This document shows, piece by piece, positions 11,925 to 24,420 of a stretch of DNA of 64,000 bases. The stretch is taken from contig OX457026.1 of assembly GCA_949752745.1 (NCBI GenBank), forward strand, positions 69,930,591 to 69,994,590. The letters run 5' to 3'. Source of the DNA: Protula sp. h YS-2021. Its lineage: Eukaryota > Annelida > Polychaeta > Sabellida > Serpulidae. Position 1 is the first letter of the stretch. Every line of letters begins with the position of its first letter. Below the pieces are notes generated by a model that was given only the letters and a program-made list of their open reading frames with translations, made no database searches and was not told the DNA's origin. The translations under genes and the position numbers were made by a program.

Positions 11925-12797
11925 TCTAGGCCCTAACCCCCCCCCCGATCAAAAGCCCCCCCCCCCCGGGCACGAAACCCTCTGGCGGCCTAACGCCCCC
12001 CCCCCAAAAAAAACCCCCGGTTTTCGGGTCTATTTTATATTTTGTAATTGCAATACATCCACGTTGTTAATTACACTTCAAATGCCCATTGAAGAGATCA
12101 CACAGCAATTAAAATTGCAATTTCTGAACCACTGAAGGAATTGATCATCATTATAATAGAAACTTCATACATCCATTGGTACAGCACTCAGTTTTTGAAA
12201 TTGCAATTGCTCTTACGATTGATGAGTGTGTACACATCAAAAATTGCAATTCATATGCCAGTCGAGTTTACAAATTACAATTTATCTTGCGATAGATGTG
12301 ACTTATACCCATTGTAATTCACTTGAATGGGTAATTTAGTGAAACGCTTCAATGCTAACAAGCCCTAAAGAGATCAGCTCCAGTTCATCGACTCCGAGTT
12401 CCGGAGTAGTTTGCAGGAACGTATAAAATGACCCCGATTGCTGTGAAAAATCATACTCCCATCATGGAATACATCACATCTGCTAAAGGGAATCCAAAGA
12501 TAATTTTCAGTAAATTTCAGTAAAGAGTTGAGAATTCAGCTTTTGTAGTTTGAGAGTTGAGATGTTAGCTTTGTCATGATGTGTTAGCGATTAGAAGAAA
12601 GTGAAAAAAATTGAAGAAATTGTAACTACATATGTGTAAGCGATTAGGAGAAAGTGAAAATAAATGAATAAATTATCATTACACATTTTCTTTGAGAACG
12701 GGGGTTTTGGGTCGGGGGGGGGGGTTAGGCCGCCGGGGGAGGGTTTAGTCGGGGGGGGTCGACGGGGGGGGGGTTAGGGCCGGGGGGTTAGGCCTGT
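11925..12797. mobile_element. C/G-rich inverted-repeat element inside LINE
   Basis: The left end has GGCCCTAACCCCCC, then GGCGGCCTAACGCC, and the right end the inverse, GGCCGCCGGGG and GGGGTTAGGCC. The phrase GGCCTAACCCCCC recurs three or four times per side. The interior carries CAATT/GCAATT palindromic words and no gene. It lies between two halves of one LINE frame and so inserted after the LINE. No clean target duplication was visible (GTTTAACTT against GTTTATTTAA is suggestive only). Confidence 0.55.
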
Positions 12798-13300
12798 TCC
12801 CGTTTATTTAATTTCCGGTGGCTTGTAGCTCCATATAAAACTATTCATGTCCTTTTGAATATTTTGCTGAACATGCCCTGCATGAGTTATTGATAAAGGG
12901 TAAATGCCGAAATTTTTTGAAATAGTGATTTTACCAGCAATGCTTAGATCTCTTACGTACCAGATTTTAAGAAAGCCGATTCATTTTTTCCAATTTTTCC
13001 ACAAAGTTGTATGAGAACTTTTGTTTTTCGTCCCGCGCAATATGTATTCCTAGCGTATTAAATGACCCATTCTTAATTGACATATTCATCACATTTACAC
13101 TTTATCTCTCCACGGACCTAAGAAGATTAAAACAGATTTATCTGTGTATAATTTGAGACCTGACATTTAAGCAACCCCTCTAAGTGTCTCAATCAGTGTG
13201 TATATAGAGGGTATATCCTCCAGTAAACATGTGCAGTCACCTGCAAATTGCTTGATCTTGTTGGTATGAGAACCAATTGTAATACCTTTTATATCTTCTT
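12798..13300 (-). pseudogene. LINE ORF2 reverse transcriptase part, Tx1/L1-like
   Basis: The minus-strand frame QFAGDCTCLLEDIPSIYTL is the RT catalytic box (F-A-D-D replaced by F-A-G-D). It is followed by SGLKLYTDKS, LGIHIARDEKQKFSYNF, RDLSIAGKITISK and FIWSYKPPEI, the usual order after the RT box in L1/Tx1 ORF2. The second aspartate of the catalytic pair is intact and the first is lost. Frameshifts between these blocks confirm decay. The frame continues at 11,920 beyond the inserted element. Confidence 0.7.
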
Positions 13301-14440
13301 TATCAGCTGGATTTTGGTTTGCTTTTCCTTTTAAAGAAAAGACAATGTTTTTTTTTTTTCATATTCCGAAACCTTTCTAAGAAACGTTTTACCGCACTAG
13401 AAGCACACAGCTTTGCTACTATGTCTGCGCGAACTCCGTCTGTCATCCAAATTGCACCCTTTTCTTCGCGTTTTTCTAGATACGCATGGTAACACATATA
13501 ATACCAAGCGCCCCACCTCCCGCCCCCTCCCCTGGGGTTGTGCAAATGCTGTATTTCTTGATAAAGAAATCACTGTTTTTTGCTTCACGTTTTGATCATA
13601 AAAAACAAAGGCGAAAACAAAAACGAGGTGCTCAACTGCAGCTCAAGTACCGATAAAAGTTAATTAAATTCGTGCCAACTAAATAATAAAAATAATTTCA
13701 GCCTGTGATTCGTTGCTAATTTTTCAATCTTTCTATAAAAATACGTAAACGATGGAGGAACATTGTTGGACCTTCAACAGACACAACTAGACTTTTACGT
13801 ATGAAATAAAAAATAACATTTGGCTTCCAGGAAACAACAATTCCCGGGCAAAATATGCATTAAATTTCTTGGGGTTTATTTCATTTACGCAATATTTCAT
13901 GTTATGTGCCTTTTTTAGTAATCAAGTTTATCTGTTATACAATAGTAGAGTACTTAGGTGTTATTACGATGTGGAGAAATTAACCCTTTGCAGGATAATT
14001 CTGTAAAAAAAATTACATGAACAGTGACCGGAATTTGTCATCAGGAACATCTGTTGTCTAACTGCTGGCGTTGGATAGACGTCAATTATCCTATGTCTAA
14101 TCAACGTGACGAAACGTTCTAAATCACAGGAAGTCGGAGCAACGTCTCCCTCCCAACGCCTGAGCAGCGAGCGATGCTTTGTAGACTTCTTGAAAATATT
14201 AATTTAGAATCAAAAATCTAGACAGTTACAATCATAAGTGGTCGTGATCACTCCCCGTTGAAAGTAATTTTAGACCTTTGGGCATCCGCTAACACATGAA
14301 TTTTTTTTCAAAAGCAGGTGCGCTCCTGAAATTCCCACATTTTTATTTTTACCTCGTCGTTTTGATCTGCTTCCGAAGTTGTTTGTCACGGCTGGCATTT
14401 CCGTTGGATGATGACATACTGAGCTTGTTTGGTTGTGACC
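13301..14440. other. No gene seen
   Basis: Short frames on both strands near 13,300-13,600 overlap each other and contain poly-G and poly-Lys artefacts. No family pattern was recognised. Confidence 0.45.
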
Positions 14441-14482
14441 CCGACGTCTACATAACGTCGATTTTTCGACGTCTATAGAACG
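14441..14482. repeat. ACGTC phrase cluster
   Basis: GACGTCTACATAACGTCGAT followed by CGACGTCTATAGAACGTC: four copies of a GACGTC/AACGTC word in about 40 bp. The same wording occurs at 29,157-29,240 and in the element at 37,844-38,453, so it is probably one end of a related element. Confidence 0.4.
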
Positions 14483-14529
14483 TCCACTTTCTGTTAGTTA
14501 GTCGTTGATCTATGATCGCGACCAATTGC

Positions 14530-14652
14530 TATTATTATTATTATTGTTCTTATTATTGTTCTTATTATTATTATTATTATTATTAATATTGTCACTGTTA
14601 TTATCGCTATTATTATTACCGGTACTATTATTATTATAATCACCATCATACA

Positions 14653-14690
<38 letters not shown>

Positions 14691-14822
14691 GATGCATCAG
14701 CAACATCATCATTAATGCTAGTAGTAATAGTAGCAGCCGTAGTAGTAGATACAATAGTAATAATAACAGTAGTAGTAGAAATAATAATAATAATAACGAT
14801 AGCAGTAGTAGTAGTAGTATTG
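14530..14822. repeat. Compound trinucleotide microsatellite
   Basis: Successive blocks of ATT, CAT and AGT/AAT triplets. The minus-strand frames through it are homopolymeric (Asn, Asp, Leu, Met runs) and are rejected as genes. Confidence 0.85.
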
Positions 14823-15835
14823 GGGCATAACCAAGCGACAAATAATATATTAATCAACAAGGGTGGTAACACCACTGAGCAGGACATTAGCTGAATCAGG
14901 AAACATAAATTTGCCACGACAGATTAATATAAGTGGGTTTTTAGAATTGATATTAAGTTAAAGGCGGATTTCTTTAGGTTTATTTTTTAAACAACACAAT
15001 GCGTCACTTCAACATCACCTATTTCTCAAAATTACATATGGTATTTCCGAAACGCAATCCGTACCCACCCCTACCTGTCATACATTTATGGTGCAGAACC
15101 GTATTTAAAAGGGCACTCAAGCTCAATCTAGCACTAATCTTGTCAAAGCTACTCAAACATTGCAGTTTTCGTTGAAAAATTTGACAACTCCCCAAGACGA
15201 GGACTTCAAAAACGACCATGAATATCAAGGTATGTGTTGTGACGCTAGCAACGTTGAAAATTGCTCTTAACTTACTCAATATTCAGAGGGATCTCCTAAT
15301 AATAAGAAATACCTTTAATTGATTAAATTTTAATTCATCCACAAGTCCGACCTCTCTAAAATAGACACATAATTGAATTAGAGATGCATCGAATTCGATG
15401 CATGTTACGGTAAAATAAATTTCTGCAAATAATTTAGATATCTCCAGAGAGTTTTGTCTGTTTGAATGGCATATCTCTCTAATTCAGTTTCAGATACCTA
15501 TATTTATTTAGGTACATCCTTAACTGCTTGGAAAAGCTTCGAGTGTTAAATAAATACTGAAATGGAATTCGACATGATAGGCTGTTTTCTTAATTATTAT
15601 TAACTTTCAAAACTGAAATGGCATCAAATAAGAGCTAAGCAGCATGAAACCATGCTGGCTTGCTCGAACCTATATCAAAGAATCTATTTCTTTAAGCACC
15701 CATCCTGGTGCGTTTATTTTCATATCAGTGGTTTAATGAGACCGGACTGTGATATATTTGAAAGAAATGTTGCGATCGATTTTGCTGATCTTCACGAAAA
15801 GTAAAAATAGTAGTAGCAGTTAGTAGTAACAACAC

Positions 15836-15879
<44 letters not shown>

Positions 15880-16934
15880 GACTGACATACAACAAAAATA
15901 CGGGGAACCCTGGAATTTGGACCACCGACGGAATTGAGAAAAGTGGTCTTAATTCACAGGCGGTTCCTTTTTCAGGGAGTCAGCCATTTTAGGGAATTTT
16001 TAGGGGTCTGAATGATCCTATGTGCTTTTTTTATTGAATATTCGAGTAAATTAACAACAATTACCGTATACTTTGAACAAATTATTATAACCTTTCAGCC
16101 ACAAAAGATATATTGGATAACATATAAATATCCAGTATGAATCTCATAATAGAGCAAATCAATTTGATTGCAATTAGTTACATGTGGATTTCCCACTATC
16201 GCGCGTTTCAGTCTTGCTTGCCGCACGTTCTTCACAGTAGTTACAGAGCGATGTCTGGTAATATCACACCTTTTAAAAATTATTTTCACTCAACGAATTG
16301 ATCCATTGTTGATTGCTTGGATGAACACTTGGAATGCACAACTGCGTTCTTGCTAAGCGGTTTAATCTGCAGCGTTTGAGATACAAATCCTAGATTTTTT
16401 GTTGAACAAAGGATCTTGAGCTGGTCCACCAAACGAAGACTGGACACGGGTGTTTCATTCTGACACTGCTCTTCGCTGTCTCACTCGTCATTTTCCTCCG
16501 GTTCCTTGTTGGAACAAAAACTGTTCTTCCAAGTTTCACAATTTACCGAGCCTGTTTCACCAAACACATTAAAACACATTGTTTCTTTTCTTAAATCTAT
16601 TCAACCATTCATTTTAGACCTTGAAATTTTCGTTTGACACTTTTTTTTTTTGCAATCTGCAAGGCCGTTTATCGAAGTCGTCCTAGGCTGCCTGATAGTA
16701 CATCATCACATTCAGGTTCGTAACGCACTCGTTTCCTTTCCTGGATGAGCATTTTCCTCAAATGCCGCTGAAAGCTCGGCTTTTCTTTTGAGCACTCGCT
16801 GAGCTTGACGTCTCAGATAAATTTCTTTGACTGTCAGTTTTGCTCAATTTCATTATTTTAATTTTATCCTGGAGAGAGATTTCATTGACGTCTTTCTCCT
16901 GCCATGTTTTCATAATCCTTAATTAGTATCTTAG
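14823..16934. other. No gene seen; short (ATT)n
   Basis: AT-rich. A pure ATT microsatellite lies at about 15,838-15,879. No reading frame with family features was found on either strand. Confidence 0.5.
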
Positions 16935-16937
16935 GAA

Positions 16938-18003
16938 AAAATGGCAACAGAGAATATGGCAATGGCAATAATGGCAGCGGAAAAATAGCAACTGGAAATA
17001 ATGGTAACGATAAAAAATGGCAAAAGGAAAAAAACTGAAAAAAATGGCAACAGACCATCATCATAACAATCTGTCGTTAAAGACGCTCACCAAGCACTCA
17101 GTCCGCTGGTTCAATGCAGGCGGATGCAGAACGCTCACCAAGCACTCAGTCCGCTGGTTCAATGCAGGCGGATGCAGGACGCTCGCCAAGCACCCAGTCC
17201 GTTGGTTTCATGTCTCACAAACGTTGTTGGTTCGCTGCTCTCCATCCAATGTCACGTGGTGCACATGACACCCTTAATAACAAGATAGTGACTTTGGTCC
17301 GGCCCAGCTGACATACGAACTAATTGTTTATTTCGGCGAGTGCGATTTATCTCTTCCTCTTTGCCAAGTTTAACTCTGGCGTTGACGTCGATTTCATCCA
17401 TGCCCTGGGCCAATATATATGGAACCGGTTTGCTGAAGCTCTGCTTTACTTGTTGCTTCATATCAGAGCGACACTTGGTGGCAGTTACCAAACTCTCATT
17501 TGGGTCATGGTTGTGCTCTAAAAGCAGGCGCGGGTCCTCCAGGTTTCTTGTTGTTTTCAGTATTGCTTTGCAGTCACTTATGCGTTGAAGTCCTTCTCAG
17601 TGTATAGAGCCAGTCTTGCTAATTTGTTCTGTGTACATGAAGGCATGCAGAAAAAAGCTTCTGAGCACCTTTATTGCTTCTAGTTACTTCCATTTCTTTG
17701 ATAAAAACTGAATTTTTTTTTCGCCTTATACTTATACGTAGCTTCTGGTGACATTTCAACATAGTGGGAATTACTGCTTGTGGGAGTACAGAGATTAAGC
17801 GCTGGCACTGTCTGACATTTATGATAATGAGTCGTTATTTCTTTGATCCTGAATGGCCACGTAGGCTAGTTTATTTATTTTTAGGTTTCAATTTTGATCA
17901 ACAATAAATTCGAAATAATTTGCCATTTTGTCGACTTTTCACTTTGCCATTATTTCCAGGTACCATTTTTTCCGTTGTTATATTTTCCGTGGCCATCATG
18001 TCG
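16938..18003. mobile_element. Element with AATGGCAACGG phrase ends
   Basis: The left end (16,941-17,053) repeats the phrase AATGGCAAC(A/G)G(A) about eight times. The right end (17,921-18,000) carries the inverse words TTGCCATT, GGAAATAATGG (inverted) and TCCGTTGTTATATTTTCCG. Shared longer blocks such as GGAAATAATGG support true inverted ends. The interior (17,083-17,800) has a 48-bp tandem repeat and short unrecognised frames, among them a 79-codon minus-strand frame at 17,252-17,491. The class is unknown. Confidence 0.5.
17083..17215 (+). repeat. 48-bp tandem repeat, about 2.8 copies
   Basis: Units start at 17,083, 17,131 and 17,179 with ACGCTC(A/G)CCAAGCAC and continue to GGCGGATGCAG(A/G). 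Units 1 and 2 are practically identical and unit 3 is diverged. The length is a multiple of three, so the overlapping open frames remain open; no protein family is suggested. Confidence 0.85.
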
Positions 18004-18947
18004 GACAGTACGTTTATGTAGTAAACAAATTCCACGCGTAACGTGACTGTATTAATTTCGGTTCGGTGGAAAAGTGATCTTAACAGAGAGGAGTGTCCTA
18101 ATTTCGGGGTGGTCCGATCCTAGGGTTTCCTCGTATACAAATATTGTTTTATCTCTACTTCTGTTATCAGTAATTACATTGAAATTTTCAACGAAATTGA
18201 ATCGTATCAAGATCTCACAAACCTGAAAAATGTATTGTTTTTCAGTGTTTACATATGTTGCTTTGTAGACAACACATTCCCCGTTCAGTTATAGTTTGTG
18301 TCTATTGTGACCGATGTCATTACAGCGGCCGCTTGAAACTTGTTGCCCAAGTGGATAAGTCGCATGTGTCGATCTTGTGCAGCCGTAGTTACTCGTGACC
18401 TACCACTTCGCGACCGAGCTATCGTGCTTCCTGTTTCTTGGTATCTCTGAGACACTTTTCCCATTTTCTAAGAACTTTGAGTTGGTGGTGAAAAAAGACA
18501 CCTGGCACACCTTTCCCATTTCCAAGAACTTTGAGTTAGTGGTGAAAAATTAAACACAGTGCTATAAATAGTAAGCGGATACAATCTCAAGAATTCACAT
18601 GCTATATTTAGAAACATGCTCTGTCATTGATTTTTGAAAGTACATATGTGTAGGAAGTTATGCATGTTGATGTCAAAACTAAATGCATAATATTCATGGC
18701 AAATGTAGAATTAACTAACCAATGAGCAGATTTTCTGAAAATGGCATCACCACTCAGAGTATCATATCACTAATTAAAACTGGAAACCCCAAACTATTTC
18801 TGACCTTGTTTGTATCATATTTAATGCGAGTGTGAAAAAGAAGGGTGTGAGAAAATGACAGTTCTTGTACTGCTGGTTTCATAGTTGCGGCATGGCTCTC
18901 ATGCTTCATTCTGTGGCTGTAGGACCTCGCATAGACAATGTAAAATG

Positions 18948-18987
<40 letters not shown>

Positions 18988-19150
18988 GGTAACACGTCCG
19001 GAATACCACATTTATTTGTTTCATTGCTCATGCGTATGTTAGAAGACATCTTCAACTACAAGGTCACAGTCTACTCCTGACCTGAAATTTTGTCAGTAGA
19101 TAATATGACAAGAGCAAAGTCTGACGCTGAAATGATTCAAAGTAGCCCAG
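18004..19150. other. Noncoding; tandem duplication and (CT)n
   Basis: The segment CCCATTT(T/C)C..AAGAACTTTGAGTT(G/A)G is duplicated in tandem at about 18,458-18,550. A CT microsatellite of about 16 units lies at 18,953-18,984. No gene seen. Confidence 0.6.
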
Positions 19151-19253
19151 TTGGGGCGAGGGGACCTGGGTGAGGGTGGGGAGTCCTGCTTTTCTTATAA
19201 CAATATATTATACTCGTTTTATCAACATGTAACGAATGTTTCTTCGCTTTCAG

Positions 19254-19850
19254 TTCCATCAGAATTTTTCGTACCTTCTGCTGCTACTTTACTGACCTGG
19301 CTGAGGCATGCGCATGGCCTACCAAAACGACATCGGCCTCTCCAGACGACATGCTCAGACCCACCCAACTTGAACGAACTCCTAAACACATATAAAAACA
19401 GAACAAAACTCCATCACCTTTACACTCCGAATGGTGCTGAGGTTCGAAGCAATTCTGTCTTTTTCGACGATCCTTATGTTGATAGAAAATGCCCGAGTCA
19501 ACCGAAACAGGGATACACTGACCCTCTGAGTGAAAGGGCAGTTTGTCCATATTACAGACAACAGGTCGTGAATGATCGCATGTACCCGAGAACTTTCACA
19601 GAAGCCAGAACCAAGTGTAAATCCTGTCCTGGATTCCCTGTCAGCAAATCGATGTGAGGGAGTCACGGTGGCAATGGAAGCTCTGTGGAAAACCGGGGAT
19701 TCTCTGCCGGATGGTACATGTGAGTGGAGAGGCTTCGTGATACTACAGGGACGATTGCGTTCCTGTGTGCCCGCCCAAATATTTTTCCACAGGTCATGCC
19801 GGACAATACCAACACAGGTGTCCTGTTTTAGTTTAGAACGAACTTGTTCT
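19254..19850 (+). pseudogene. IL-17-like cytokine exon, apparently frameshifted
   Basis: A polypyrimidine stretch and CAG at 19,241-19,253 mark an exon start. The frame then gives about 130 residues ending in RAVCPYYRQQVVNDRMYPRT and EARTKCKSCPGF. This is the IL-17 pattern: a first cysteine with aromatic residues, a D.R.P-type turn, and a C..C pair. After a TGA at 19,655 the remaining cystine-knot part continues in another frame (RCEGVTVAMEALWKTG, DGTCEW). Secreted cytokines of this family are numerous in bivalves. A signal peptide was not found; it would be in an upstream exon. At least one frameshift separates the two halves, so it is probably a pseudogene unless an intron or a sequencing error lies there. 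Confidence 0.55.
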
Positions 19851-20039
19851 GTTTTGTTGATCCATGTTTTATATATTTGTTGGATATTTTATTGTTTCAT
19901 TGTTATTAACCGAAACAGTTAATGTATATTAAACATTTTGCAAAAAAACACAGGCCTCCAGTCACTTTCCAAACTTCTGTCCGAAACCCCTGCATCACCT
20001 TACGGTTAATCCAAACTCTTTTACCTTGCATTGCTCTTG

Positions 20040-20330
20040 TTCCATTCCTGAACCATCCCCACACCCCCACATTATCCTGTTGATCCACATCTGAACCATC
20101 CATACACACATCCCCACATTATCCTCTTGCTCCATCCCTGAACCTTACGTACACCCCCACATTATCCTGTTGCTCCATCATTCAACCTTACGTACACCCC
20201 CACATTATCTTCTTGCTCCATCCCTGAACCATCCCCACACCCCTATATTATCCTCTTGCTCCATCCCCACATCCCCACATTATCCTCTTGCTCCATCCCT
20301 GAACCATCCGTACACCCCCACATTATTCTC
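20040..20330. repeat. Minisatellite of about 40 bp, six to seven units
   Basis: Core CCCCACATTATCCT followed by (C/G)TTGCTCCATCC and CTGAACC, repeated with small indels. The minus-strand frames through it are repeat artefacts. Confidence 0.85.
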
Positions 20331-20569
20331 TGCGACATAACTGTCACTACGCACTCCCCCCCTCTCATCTGACGAGTACAGTGTATCGAATATTGTGCAA
20401 CATGCTGTTCGATATTTGATAATGTCATTGCCTGCTTTCATTACATGTTATTATCCCCTACCCTCCTTCCCCCCCTCCCCTCTCCCATCTCCCATTGCGG
20501 CATTGTTCTACGCTTCCACTGTGATTGTTTGTGAAAACTTCTACGTCTACGGTATCCTGCAAATGATCT

Positions 20570-21340
20570 ATGGTCAATTGGGCTATCGAAAAATGATATA
20601 GCGACATTTGATCTAGCGACAATTGATCAACATGGGTACGCTACGACAACTGACCTATGTTCTCATATATGAGCTACTTTTATATGTAAACCCAAGAATT
20701 ACTGACCCAATATGTTTTATTGCAGTTAAATCATTGCACAATACATTCCAACACTACCACTACAGCAGTAATTGTACATTTTTTCTTTGGTGTGATGGGG
20801 GGGGGGGGGGGAGTGGGGCAAAGTGCAAATATACAATTGCAGTAATAAATTTTCTGAAATAAAATACATAGCTTGTAATATAATTTCGTTTTAAAAAATA
20901 TTTTACAATTTCTGACAACGATATTGCCTTGGTTGTGAAAGGGCCAAGGGGGCAAAAGTACCAGGGACCATTGGGAACGGGTGAGGATTGGCGGAGGGGG
21001 GGGGGGGCTGTTTCCACCGACACAGGTGAGACAGCCTTGGTGAAAAATTAAGGGGATTCTGTTTAAAAAAAATCGAAAAAAAAATACGTGTACAGCTCTA
21101 TAATCTCATGCTACAGTGTAAGTAATCTAGTTTAAAACGAACGTGAAGCGAGAATTTGTAACAAATTACTTTTGATCAAGTCAGCCAATAATTATGAAGA
21201 GAAAACAAAGTTTGGAGAAAATATATCAACTGTATTCCTCGCATTTAGATGAATTGTCGAGAGATCAAATGTCGCGAGATCACATATGCCGCGAGATCAC
21301 ATGTCCCGAGATCACATGTCGTTAGAGCAGTTGACGTGAT
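20570..21340. mobile_element. Element with GCGACATTTGATCT phrase ends
   Basis: The left end (20,570-20,635) has ATAGCGACATTTGATCT and AGCGACAATTGATC. The right end (21,250-21,335) has, in inverse orientation, four copies of CGCGACAT(T/G)TGATCT and one CGACAATT-ATC. Outermost words GGTCAATTG and CGTCAACTG pair up. The interior contains poly-G runs and no gene. It is non-autonomous, with ends built of direct repeats, and of unknown superfamily. Confidence 0.5.
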
Positions 21341-22533
21341 ATCGGCATATACATTAATTTGTATTCTACTTATATTCTGGATCATTTAATTACAAGTGCA
21401 TGTTCTTTTTGGTAGTCTAGTTTACCTGCTGACTTAATTATTATATTTATATTATATGCCATATTTTATTCAACTGTTCAATGTTAATGTTTACAAAATA
21501 TCACATGTTTTTCTTTTTTACCTATGTTGATACAAATATGAACATATTCTTTGTTTTAATAAAGGTATTATTTGCTTTACATCTTGGTTTTGTTATAAAG
21601 TTATCACGTGACTACGTTTGTTCTAAATTCCTTTTGAACCCGGAAGCAAAAAGCCTCATTTTGCACACCCCTACCCCCCCCCCCCCCCCCATCGTTCCTA
21701 ACTTTTTACTAAATCACAAATTAAAAGTATGGTGTCCCTTATCCAGATACTGTTCATGTTTTTGAAAAAGCAGGGCAATATCTCGATCGGACAATACACA
21801 TTTTGGACAATTAACATGAACACATTTTATTCAACTAGCACGGTGAATAAAATATGTTCATTAATTCCTCCGGGTCACCTCCTTTTCTATATTTGACATT
21901 TCGATGACAAGCCGATGAACAAGAAACAGCTTCATTTTTTTTTCTGTGCGCTAAAAATATTACGCTTGATTCTCATGCGACCATTTTCTCAGCAGAAACG
22001 ATATAAAAATTGTTCACTGTTCACTGGCTATAGATTTAACCCATGATTAAGTTACCTATTATTTGGTACAAGCATAATCCGGAAGTGGGTCATCCTACAC
22101 ATTACTTGTTTCAATCTAGAATTAACCCACGAATCATCTAAGATTATATATGGACTCAGGACCTCACTTTAGAACCGCAATTACTCGATCCAAGATTGGA
22201 TCTGTAGATTATTTCACAAAAACAAGAAAAACATGTGTGTAGTTCTGATGCCTAAGACTTGGATCACTTCTATGGCGGTATGTTCGTCCAAAAAAAAAAA
22301 AAAAAAAAAAAAAAACAAACACAAACAAACAAACAAAATCAAAACATACAGGCTGGTAATTTTGTTTGTTTTTTTCTCTCTCGCGATCATTAAAATGGCC
22401 TTGCGACAATTTCTGTTGTCACGCAACACATATATATATATATTTTACACATTTCAGTTACTATTTATTCGCGCTCTTTTACCTCGCTATAATTTTTTCG
22501 CGCAAAACGTAAAGTCTGTCTTTTAAGAACGTT
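21341..22533. other. No gene seen; poly-A tract
   Basis: AT-rich. A poly-A run of about 25 lies at 22,290-22,315 followed by AAAC repeats, possibly the tail of a retroposon whose body was not recognised. Confidence 0.45.
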
Positions 22534-23166
22534 TATTATGGTGGTATATTTGCAAAGAAAATCAAAACGCACATACTTGTACAAAGATTTCACGACATTC
22601 GAGCTGCGACAGTTATTTCTTATCGCTGTGGTATTTATGTACAATTAATAGACCAGCAAATATTTAATTTTTTCTCGAACCACTTTTTATGTTATCCAAA
22701 CCACTAGAGTACTGTTTTCTACACTGTTTTTATTATTTTGAAAATAAATTACAGGCTGTGCATTGACATGCATTTATTTTACATGCCCTGCAATTAATTG
22801 ATTCGCGTTCCAAAATTTAAAAATCTATTCGAAAAGATGTGATATCCAACAATCAAACTCATGATAAAGCGCATGTTCACAGACATTCTTTAAAGACAGA
22901 TTCTTTGTATAATTATATTTTCTTAATTTTGGAACCCGAAAAGTTAATTATATGGCGCGATAAATTTAATTCATTCTATAATTTACTTATTTTTTAATAA
23001 TAAAACCACGTGCAGAAATTAATAGTGACTTGGATAACATAAAAAGTGGTTCACGAAAGAATTAAATATTTTCTCGTCTATTAATTGTACATAATCATAG
23101 TCATCAACAATAAATGTTGGAGCGCCAACGCCGTGAATTTTTTTGTACATATATACCGCCATAATA
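22534..23166. mobile_element. Fold-back element with arms of about 250-300 bp
   Basis: The left end TATTATGGTGGTATAT and the right end, read in reverse complement, TATTATGGCGGTATAT are followed by long matching arms. Shared blocks include TGTACAATTAATAGAC, AATATTTAATT and ACCACTTTTTATGTTATCCA, and finally TTCCAAAATT. Almost the whole element is one imperfect hairpin. A related single arm lies at 35,512-35,790. No coding sequence; superfamily unknown. Confidence 0.65.
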
Positions 23167-23580
23167 TAGACATTTGATACCACTGACATCGAACCGGTGA
23201 AAACTATAGTAAAACTAGAAGTTTAGCTAGTGCCAGAATGGCTTTAACAGTGGTGGATCCAAGGGGGGAGGGGTGGTTCAGGGGTTGCAACCCCCCCCCC
23301 ACCCTAAATAAAAAAATATAGACTGTTAAACTCTGTGTTTTCACAGAAAAAGAGTTTGACTGTTTAACTCCGAGTTTACCAAGTTGACCCCCCCCCCCCC
23401 TTGCCCGAAAGCTGTATCCGGCACTGTTTAAATTAACGACTGAGGTCTTTATCTTACACCGTCCTTTTTCATTGGAATAAAGGGGCAAGGTATTATCCCC
23501 TGCTGCCCTAGCCGGGGGCGGGGGATATAGAAACGCCTCGTCTCCGTCCGCCTGTCCGTCTGTCCGTCGGTCCGCAATCA
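23167..23580. other. Noncoding; GTCCGTCTGTCC-type repeats
   Basis: Poly-C runs at 23,290 and 23,388 and a CTGTCCGT/CGGTCCG stretch at 23,540-23,575. The 137-codon minus-strand frame here (23,204-23,617) is rich in repeat-derived residues and is not accepted as a gene. Confidence 0.5.
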
Positions 23581-24420
23581 TCTTTGTCCAGGCTGTATCT
23601 TTGTTACTATTCCTCATAGATTAAAACTTCTAGAAGTATATAAAGTGTTGTTGTGCAACATCAAGTTATTTTTTTACTCTTTTTTTAAAACATGTAATTT
23701 TGGCGATTTTTTTGAAAATTTGGACTGTGTCGTTTTTCAGAACATGTTTGTCCAGGCTGTATCTTTGTTGCTATTCATCGCAGAAAAATAAACCCTACAG
23801 GTAGAAAGTATATAACGTGTAGTTGTTGCAACGCTAGATTATTTTCAATTTCTTTAAAAAATGTAATATTGGCGATTTTTTACAATTTAGACTTGGTTGT
23901 ATTTCAGACAAGTTTGTCAGGCTGTATCTTTGTTACCATTCACCGTAGACCAATAAAACCCTACAGGTAGAAAGTATGTAACGTGTAGTTGCGCAAAGTC
24001 AGGTTATTTTTTTAATATTTTTAAAACATGTAATTTTGGCGATTTTTTTTGAAAATTTGGACTTTGTCCTTTTTCAGAACAATTTATCCAGGCTGTATCT
24101 TTGTTACTATTCATCGTAGACAAATAGAACCCTACAGGTAGAAAGTATATAACTTGTAGTTGTACAAAGTCAGGTTATTTTTTAATCTTTTTAAAACATG
24201 TAATTTTGGCGATTTTTTGAAAATTTGGACTTTGTCCTTTTTCAGAACAAGTTTATCCAGGCTGTATCTTTGCTACTATTCATCGTAGACAAATAAAACC
24301 CTACAGGTAGAAAGTATATAAAGTGTAGTCGTGCAATGTTAGGTTATTTTTTTTATTTCTTCAAAAAGTGTAATTTTTGCGATTTTTCACAATTTAGACT
24401 TTGGTGTTTATTTACCTTAA
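23581..24420. repeat. Tandem repeat of about 168 bp, five units
   Basis: The core CAGGCTGTATCTTTGTTACT recurs at about 23,589, 23,753, 23,919, 24,090 and 24,259. Each unit goes on with AAACCCTACAGGTAGAAAGT, TAACGTGTAGTTGTGCAA and AATTTTGGCGATTTTTTGAA. The units are very similar, which suggests recent expansion. There is no coding frame. The nucleosome-sized period fits a satellite. Confidence 0.85.

Noticed and set aside
14494..14917. Minus-strand frames of 115 and 135 codons
   Set aside because: Homopolymeric Leu, Met, Asn and Asp runs from compound trinucleotide repeats.
19382..19666. Minus-strand frames opposite the IL-17-like exon
   Set aside because: Shadows of the plus-strand coding sequence; no splice or family support.
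23204..23617. Minus-strand frame of 137 codons
   Set aside because: Consists of poly-C and GTCCGTC repeat translations; no codon-like texture.
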